NCBI GenBank assembly: GCA_013397115.1
Contig: VWZW01007698.1
Location: 10,021 to 74,020 of the forward strand
Length of the DNA: 64,000 nucleotides
Source of the DNA: Edolisoma coerulescens
Lineage: Eukaryota > Chordata > Aves > Passeriformes > Campephagidae
Reading direction: 5' to 3'
Position numbers and translations under genes: made by a program. Below are positions 58,320-64,000 of the stretch, piece after piece (position 1 is the stretch's first letter; every line of letters starts with the position of its first letter). The notes beneath the pieces were generated by a model. That model saw only the letters and a program-made list of their open reading frames with translations, searched no databases and was not told the origin of the DNA.

Positions 58320-59042
58320 AGAACAGAGACATGAAGTTCAATGAGAAGTGCAAAATACTGAATCAGCATTGAAACTGACTGCATGAACAGCAGTCCTGCT
58401 GAAGAGAACTCAGAGACAACAGGGAATGCCAGGCTGAGTACAAGCTGGTAGTGTGGTACTGCTGTAAACAGGGCAGGTTATGGGCTGTCCCATGTTAGGA
58501 TCATGGCGAGCAGATTGAGGGAAGATCTTAGCTTCCTTCCCTCAGTATTATTGATGAACCCCCATGTATGAGCAGATAGGGGTCCTTAAGTTAGATTGCG
58601 CCATGGAGAAACTGGAGAGGGTCCAGCAGAGAAAAGCTAAGATGGTTTGGGATACAGAATATATGTGAGGAGCTGGACTTTGGTCTTGTGAAGAGGTTAC
58701 CAGAGGGGCTGGGCTTGCAGAGGGGTGATCAGCCCACGTCTGTGCAAATGGCAGCTAAAAGCTGATGGGTGTCACTCATCTTTGCAGAAGCTCGAGATGG
58801 ACTTGAGTTGCAGCTTGGGAGGCTTGAGGTGGGCATTAGGAAAAGATACATTCACCAGGAAGGTAGTGAAGTCACTGAAACAGGCTACTCGTGGGGCAGC
58901 CAGAATCTATGATTTTGGAGGTTTTCAAGACTTCTTAAAAATAAACATGACTGACCTAATCTGCTGCAGCCACAGCCCTGTTTCAACCAGAAGGCTGGAG
59001 TAGAGACCCCAACAATTCCCTTCCAAACAACATTGTTTTAGT
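58320..59042 (+). mobile_element. CR1 LINE, 5'-truncated, diverged
   Basis: In order it shows GAGAAGTGCAAAATACTG, GATCATGGCGAGCAGATTGA, GAAACTGGAGAGGGTCCAGC, AGGAAGGTAGTGAAGTCACT and CAATTCCCTTCCAAACAACA. These are successive blocks from the ORF2 C-terminus to the 3' end. Indels break every frame. The ERVL-type LTR sits immediately 3' of it. Confidence 0.82.
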
Positions 59043-59052
59043 TTTAGGATGG

Positions 59053-59643
59053 TCTAGGGGCTTAAAACCAACCAGCAATAAAGTACCACGCATCCACTTG
59101 CTCACTTCCCCACAGCAAGATCAGAGAGAGAATTGGAAGGGCAAGAGTGAGAAAACTCATAGGTTGAGATAAAGACAGTTTAAAAGGTAAAGCAAAAGCC
59201 ACACACATACAAATAAAGCAAAACAAGTAATTCATTCACCCCTCCCATGGTCAGACAGGGGTTCAGCCATCCCCAGGAAAGCAGGGGACGCTTATACAGT
59301 GATTTGGGAAGACAAACATCATCACTCCAAATATCCGTCTATTTGTTCTTCTTCCCCCAGCTTTATATACTGAGAATGATGTCATATGGTCTGCAATATC
59401 CCTTTCATGAGCTATGGTCAGCTGTCCTGGCTGCGCCTCCTTCCACCTTCCCATCCATCCCCACCCCTCTCACCATCGTATCAGTATAAGAAGCAGAAAA
59501 GGCCTTGGCTCTGTGTAAGCCCTGCTCAGCAATAACAAAAACATTTCTATGTTATCAACCCTGTGTTCAGCACAAATCCAAAACATAACTCCATACCAGC
59601 CACTGTGAAGAAAATTAACTCAACCCCAGCCCAAAACAGCACA
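59053..59643 (-). mobile_element. Solo LTR of an avian ERVL-type retrovirus, minus strand
   Basis: Read on the minus strand it begins TGTGCTGTTTTGGGCTGGGG and continues TTGAGTTAATTTTCTTC. It holds a TATA box at 59369-59361 and ends near TTTTAAGCCCCTAGA. Both flanks carry GATGG (59048-59052 and 59644-59648), a 5-base target-site duplication, so the termini are well fixed. There are no internal retroviral genes, so it is a solo LTR left by recombination between two LTRs. The inner terminus has lost its TG/CA. Confidence 0.85.
59361..59369 (-). promoter_or_regulatory. LTR TATA box
   Basis: TATATAAAG on the minus strand is followed by CTGGGGGAAG at the place expected for the U3/R boundary. In a live element it drives transcription leftwards; whether it is active now cannot be told. 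Confidence 0.65.
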
Positions 59644-60426
59644 GATGGTTTTCTTATCCAACCTGTCCCACACGATCTAGTTTTAAACAGTCTGAAAGCA
59701 GGTGGGAAGACTGAAGCCATATCAGCAACTCACAAGTTAAAAGGCTGCCTTAAAACTGAAGTCAAAGATTCATAGAGATTGCTTGCAAAGACATCCAGAG
59801 AGAGAGAGTGGAAAACAAATTAAAACTCTGAGACAAGGCAATCTGAGATGAACAGAACTCAAGTGGAAAAAAAGTGTTGAGAGGTATGAGTACTCTAAGC
59901 CCATTTTTTTAAGGTTAAGAAGGTGAGCTGGTATACTGCAGCATTGAAATAAAAAGTTACATCTCTAATACCATTTGCACAGAGGTGTCATTCCTTTATG
60001 AAAATAAACATTGGCACTCAAAGAAGAAACAAAGGTCCTGCAGAAGAGAAGTAGATTTCTTCCTCTTCTGCACAGAACTATGAAGCCTCAAATCCTTCCC
60101 TGCCTGTGAAAGTCTGGAGAAGAAAGATGGGAAGAAAGACACGATTTATTGGAGAGACCCACTTCAACAGACAGAAGCTCAACAGGCCAGAACACCCTGG
60201 TACCTTTACAGGCTGTAGTGAAGCACTTTCCACTTGCTGAAGGTAATGAATTAAAAGCAGAGGAATGGCGCAGAATTTAGCAGTTTTCTACAGGTAAGTC
60301 TAAAGCTGTTTAAAAAGTCAATGCAGCCATCGATTAAAAGCAGTTCTATTTGAAAGCTGTTTGAGTAGATTATGCCTAGGTTTTGTGTGCGGAAACTAAT
60401 CATTTCTTGAAGGTTAGTGCTAAAAT
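59644..60426. other. AT-rich DNA, no gene seen
   Basis: No gene is recognised. There is a short AGAGAGAGAG run at 59799-59808. Confidence 0.5.
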
Positions 60427-60893
60427 GCAGGGCCATGATGATAAGGACATGGAGAAGATCAGAGGGCTGGAGTACTCTCCCATGAGGGCAGGCTGAGAGA
60501 GCTGGGGTTGTTCAGCCTGGAGAAGAGAAGGCTCCAGGGAGAACTTAGAGCAGCTTTTCAGTACTTAAAGGGGGCCTATAAGAAAGGTGGGGACAGTCTT
60601 TTTACAAGCGCATGTAGCGACAGGACAAAGGTCAGTGGCTTTAATCTAGAAGAGGGTAGCTTTAGACTAGCTATAAGGGTGATGTTTTTTGCGATGAGGA
60701 TAGTGATGCACTGGAACAGACTGCCCAGAGCGATGGTAGATGTCCCATCCCTGAAAACAGCTAAGGCCAGTTAGATGGAGCTTTGAGAAATGCGTTGTAG
60801 TGGAAGGTATCCCTGCTCATTGCAGGAGTGTTGAACTAGATGAGCTCAAAAGGTCCCTTCCAACCTAAACCATTCCGTGATGCTGCTCTATGA
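60427..60893 (+). mobile_element. CR1 LINE 3' part with ORF2 end
   Basis: GGGCTGGAGTACTCTCCCAT, GGCTGAGAGAGCTGGGGTTG and TTGTTCAGCCTGGAGAAGAG lead through the ORF2 end to AGGTCCCTTCCAACCTAAAC, ACCATTCCGTGATG and CTCTATGA, the terminal repeat in mutated form. It is a clear 5'-truncated insertion. Confidence 0.95.
60508..60774 (+). pseudogene. CR1 ORF2 C-terminal fragment, 88 codons open
   Basis: The frame reads LEKRRLQGELRAAFQYLKGA, later CSDRTKVSGFNL, and ends near HWNRLPRAMVDVPSLKTAKA, which is the conserved CR1 ORF2 C-terminus. It still lacks in-frame stops, suggesting a fairly recent or lucky copy. It has no catalytic domain and cannot act alone. Confidence 0.85.
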
Positions 60894-63800
60894 TTAAACT
60901 CTATACATAGCATTATTTCAGAGGTGAGCCACACACTTTTGACAGTAGCACAGCTGTTTACTGACATAAATCAACCAAGACCATGTGTCTAGGTCCTGAA
61001 AGAAATGTATCGACAATTACCCAGGACAGGTCTGCACACTGCAATCTCTGTGGTTCAGAGGTTGAGTTTGCCTCATTTGTATGGTGTTGGATTAACTGAA
61101 ACTGCTGATTTATGCATTACATTTAAATTTTAACCTGAATTTGGTTATTGTGCCTATTAATGCATTGCCAGTTTAGTAAAATCATAGTAACTTAGCTTAG
61201 TGTATTCTCAGCTAAGTAAATATTGATCTGTCCAATACAAGCGAGTTGTATGGAATGAACATTGAGACCTTAAGTAACCTTAGACAAGAAATTTACGACT
61301 CAGCTGTCTCTCTGCAGGTTCATTTCCTCTCAGCAGCAATTCAAAAAAGAATTAATCCACTGCAGAATTAGCTCTCTCCAGAAATGCAAATCTGCTTCAG
61401 CAGAGCAGCATTATTTAAGCACTTTTATTGCTCAAGCAATTGGGGGTGACGTCTTCTTGGAAGAGCTTACAGAATTTGTAGAGTGTGAAAGTTACAGCAA
61501 TGTGCAACCACAGTACAGAGACGGAGATAGACAGGAACCTGAACTGTATGGAAAGAAGCCAGTTTTATACTTCATTATGATTTTAGATATAACCTTCTCA
61601 GCCACTGCCTCTGTTCCACATCTGTTATTAAAAATTTGAAGCTGTTCATATTCTTCGTATTTACATTTTCTTCATACTTCTGAATCATTACATTCTCTTG
61701 AAACACAAGGTTAAAGATACAGGGTCTCACAGTCCGTAACATGCCCTGTTTCAGACAATCTTATGGCATAATATTTTGAAACCTTAGTTAAATAAAAAAA
61801 AATTGTTTTCTTGCCTTCCAATGTGGAAGCAGATAAACTGTAAAGCGAAGGACATTTCTGAAGAAGCAGCAGAACAGCTTCTTGCACAGCTACATATATA
61901 CCTGAAAACAACACAGGCATTTATAGATTTGACCCATTCACCTCCAACACTGAAAAGCATTTGCAGTTACAAACTGAATTATTTTGGGGGTGGGCAGGGG
62001 GAGGAGGCAATAGGGTAAGAGGAGATGGAAGAGAAATGACTACAGCAGCACAATATTATGTTTTTCTAGTTGTTAGACAAGAATTACTTGAGTTTTACAG
62101 GCCAAAGAGTGATTCTCTAGTCTGCTATTTAAAACACAACTGTAACATTTGAGTTTGCCACAGCCTTGAATATTTTCACACATTCCACCTTCCCAAAGAG
62201 ACCACAAGTGACACCAGCCTGATTTCAGAACACAAAAGCATGGGTAAATTCCCCAAAGCAGTTGAGCAAGTCAAGTCAAACTATCTAATTTCCAACACAG
62301 AACTGAGAGGAGCATGTTTTGAGCTGTCTGAGCTGCCTACGGAGAACATGAGGAGAGTTAAGGTGCATCCAAATGTGACTCCAAAGAGCCAGCTCAGACA
62401 GACAACCTGTTGTGAATGTTTGCTTCCAGCTCACATGAACCCACCTCTCTGCTGGTTAGACATGGAGCCTGATGTGTTTGGCTTGGATGTAAATATGTAA
62501 ATTGTAAACCTTTTCTTTTAGTCAAATGAATGTTACCTGGAACAGCTACAGTCTGCCTAAAGTAAGCTGATGGAGAATATTCATATGACTCTTAAGTGTG
62601 AGTCTTCTCTGGAGGCTTCCAGGGCAGATCTTCAGCCACTGAAAAGTGTTCCATCATTCTTCTGTAACTGTGGGTAGAAAATTTCCCTCATGATTCAGCA
62701 CTCTGGCTCATTCTTTCTTCTGCCTTAGAGTGCAAGAATGGGGACTGTATCTTCTTGTCTCCTCAAAACGTTTCCCAGTCATTCGGCCACAGGCTGTTTG
62801 GGACATAGCAGCTGAGAGACAGGGACAAAGAGAAAAGGTTTGGATTAGAAGTGCCACATCCCCTCTTACCTTTTGGCACCATGAACTGTTTGAAATGGAA
62901 TTGCAGACAGCCTGGGAGGCAGCTGGAAGGAAGAACACCGACACATGCTCTCACTTGCTGTGGTTGCTCCCTCAAGCACGCAGGGGCCCCTGGGACCCAC
63001 GGCTGCTCCCCAGCTGCTGCGCACAGAACCCCACGAACACACGGAACAGGGAGCCCCACAACCAGGAAAACAGAAACGGGATTTCAGGGGAAGACATGAT
63101 GGACTGTGCTGGTGAGGCACTGGTCATGGCTTTTTCACAAAACCTTTGTTTGCTATCTCAGGTCTCTTAAAAAAAAAAAAAAAGTGATTATAATGCTAGC
63201 TGCTGCATCTGTCGGTTGCCAGGAACAGAGCTGTGCATGGGGATGACTGCCCCACTCCCTCCATAAAAAAGACTGCCTGCTCCAGTGGGGAGAGAGTGTT
63301 TGGGGTTTCGTTTGCTTTGTTTTCACAATCAGGCATTAGTTATGCTTAAGGTCCATGAATCTGGTCTTGTGGTTTTAAAAAGAGTAAAACACTGTATAAG
63401 CTGTGCAGCATGGGGTTGGGGTTTTTTTTGGGTATGGGTTCATGTGGTATTACAAAATGGGAAGATAAGACTTGTGTAACAAGCCAGGAAATTTCAAGAA
63501 CAAATCTATTTGCTCTAAGTTTCTCTCTTGTTTTTCCAGTTTCAAAAGATTTTCTTGCAAGACTTATTCATGGCCAGTCCCACATCCTGGGATCCAAATT
63601 AAAATCTTCCTGTCTTATTCATTTAGTGAAGAACATAAATGTGTGAAAAGCCCCTAAAAGCAGGTATAACATAGAAAATGAATGCAATGATCCACAAATA
63701 TTTCAATGTGGAGAATATTATGCAGTTAGCATACAGCAACTAAATTAGAAGCAGGTAAGCAAAAATATAATCCCCAAACTTCACAAACTCATTTTAATGG

Positions 63801-64000
63801 AAAAGTACAGTTGCAAGAGCATCCAAATTTTAAACATGCTCTTCAGTATCCTTAGCATTTTCTGTTTATTAGCCTTGCATTCTGTCAAGTATTCAGAGCC
63901 TTCTTACTGCAGGAGAGAACAAACCATCAGGTTTAGACCCCGTATCTGGAATAATCTTCCTCCTCCACCATTCTAATGCTGGACACAGCAAAACATTCAG
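60894..64000. other. AT-rich DNA, no certain gene
   Basis: The longest frame (62730-63170 plus, 146 codons) overlaps opposite-strand frames over a slightly G+C-richer patch and is not recognised. A 15-base A run is at 63169-63183. Frames at 61803-62018 and 62240-62500 carry no known motif. I see nothing else. Confidence 0.45.

Noticed and set aside
62730..63170. 146-codon plus-strand frame near an A run
   Set aside because: Three opposite-strand or alternative frames are open over the same bases, there is no AATAAA before the A run, and no family is recognised.
1..64000. Search for bacterial or phage systems, CRISPR arrays, toxin or defence genes, tRNA or rRNA
   Set aside because: No operon-like run of genes, regular spacer array or RNA gene motif was seen, and the repeat content is that of a vertebrate chromosome.

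Overview
The window looks like a non-coding stretch of a bird chromosome. The strongest evidence is thirteen fragments of CR1 LINE retrotransposon, several ending in the CR1-typical ATTCTATGAT-like tail, and two avian ERVL-type LTR copies. One of these LTRs has a TATA box and a 5-bp target-site duplication. The sequence is mostly AT-rich, and no stop-free frame is long or familiar enough to be a certain host coding exon. I recognise no tRNA, rRNA, CRISPR array, bacterial operon or plasmid-type feature. Assembly gaps are one N at 219 and a 37-N run at 41266-41302.

Layout. Bases 1-1290 are strand-asymmetric, G-poor pyrimidine sequence: first a C-rich part with recurring CTATAGGACCC-like words, then a degenerate repeat of TTTCCCCTAATT-like words. 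A CR1 scrap follows (1310-1487), then a G+C-richer unassigned block to 4547. A CR1 3' end (4548-5418) abuts a decayed endogenous retrovirus (5419-8260), in which a reverse-transcriptase-like stretch lies close to a much-mutated envelope-like region. From 8.3 to 18.7 kb the DNA is AT-rich and mostly featureless. The exceptions are a possible minus-strand promoter with a signal-peptide-like first exon at 10.4-10.2 kb, and a strong TATA word at 11707.

From 18.7 to 33.3 kb there are two unassigned blocks, two minus-strand CR1 copies, an AT microsatellite, an (AAAAG)n array and a G+C-richer block (30.7-32.0 kb). From 33.3 to 36.5 kb is a second G+C-richer block with the longest stop-free frame in the window (34843-35367, minus). 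From 36.5 to 64 kb, CR1 copies and the two LTRs alternate with AT-rich DNA. Some of that AT-rich DNA looks like candidate conserved non-coding elements, which sequence alone cannot prove.

Nothing here works together as a pathway. The window records successive retroelement insertions in what is probably a gene desert or a large intron. The items most worth following are the retroviral remnant with its unusual cysteine spacing, the possible secreted-protein first exon at 10.3 kb, the unassigned G+C-rich blocks, and two CR1 copies that lack the 3' end CR1 normally keeps.
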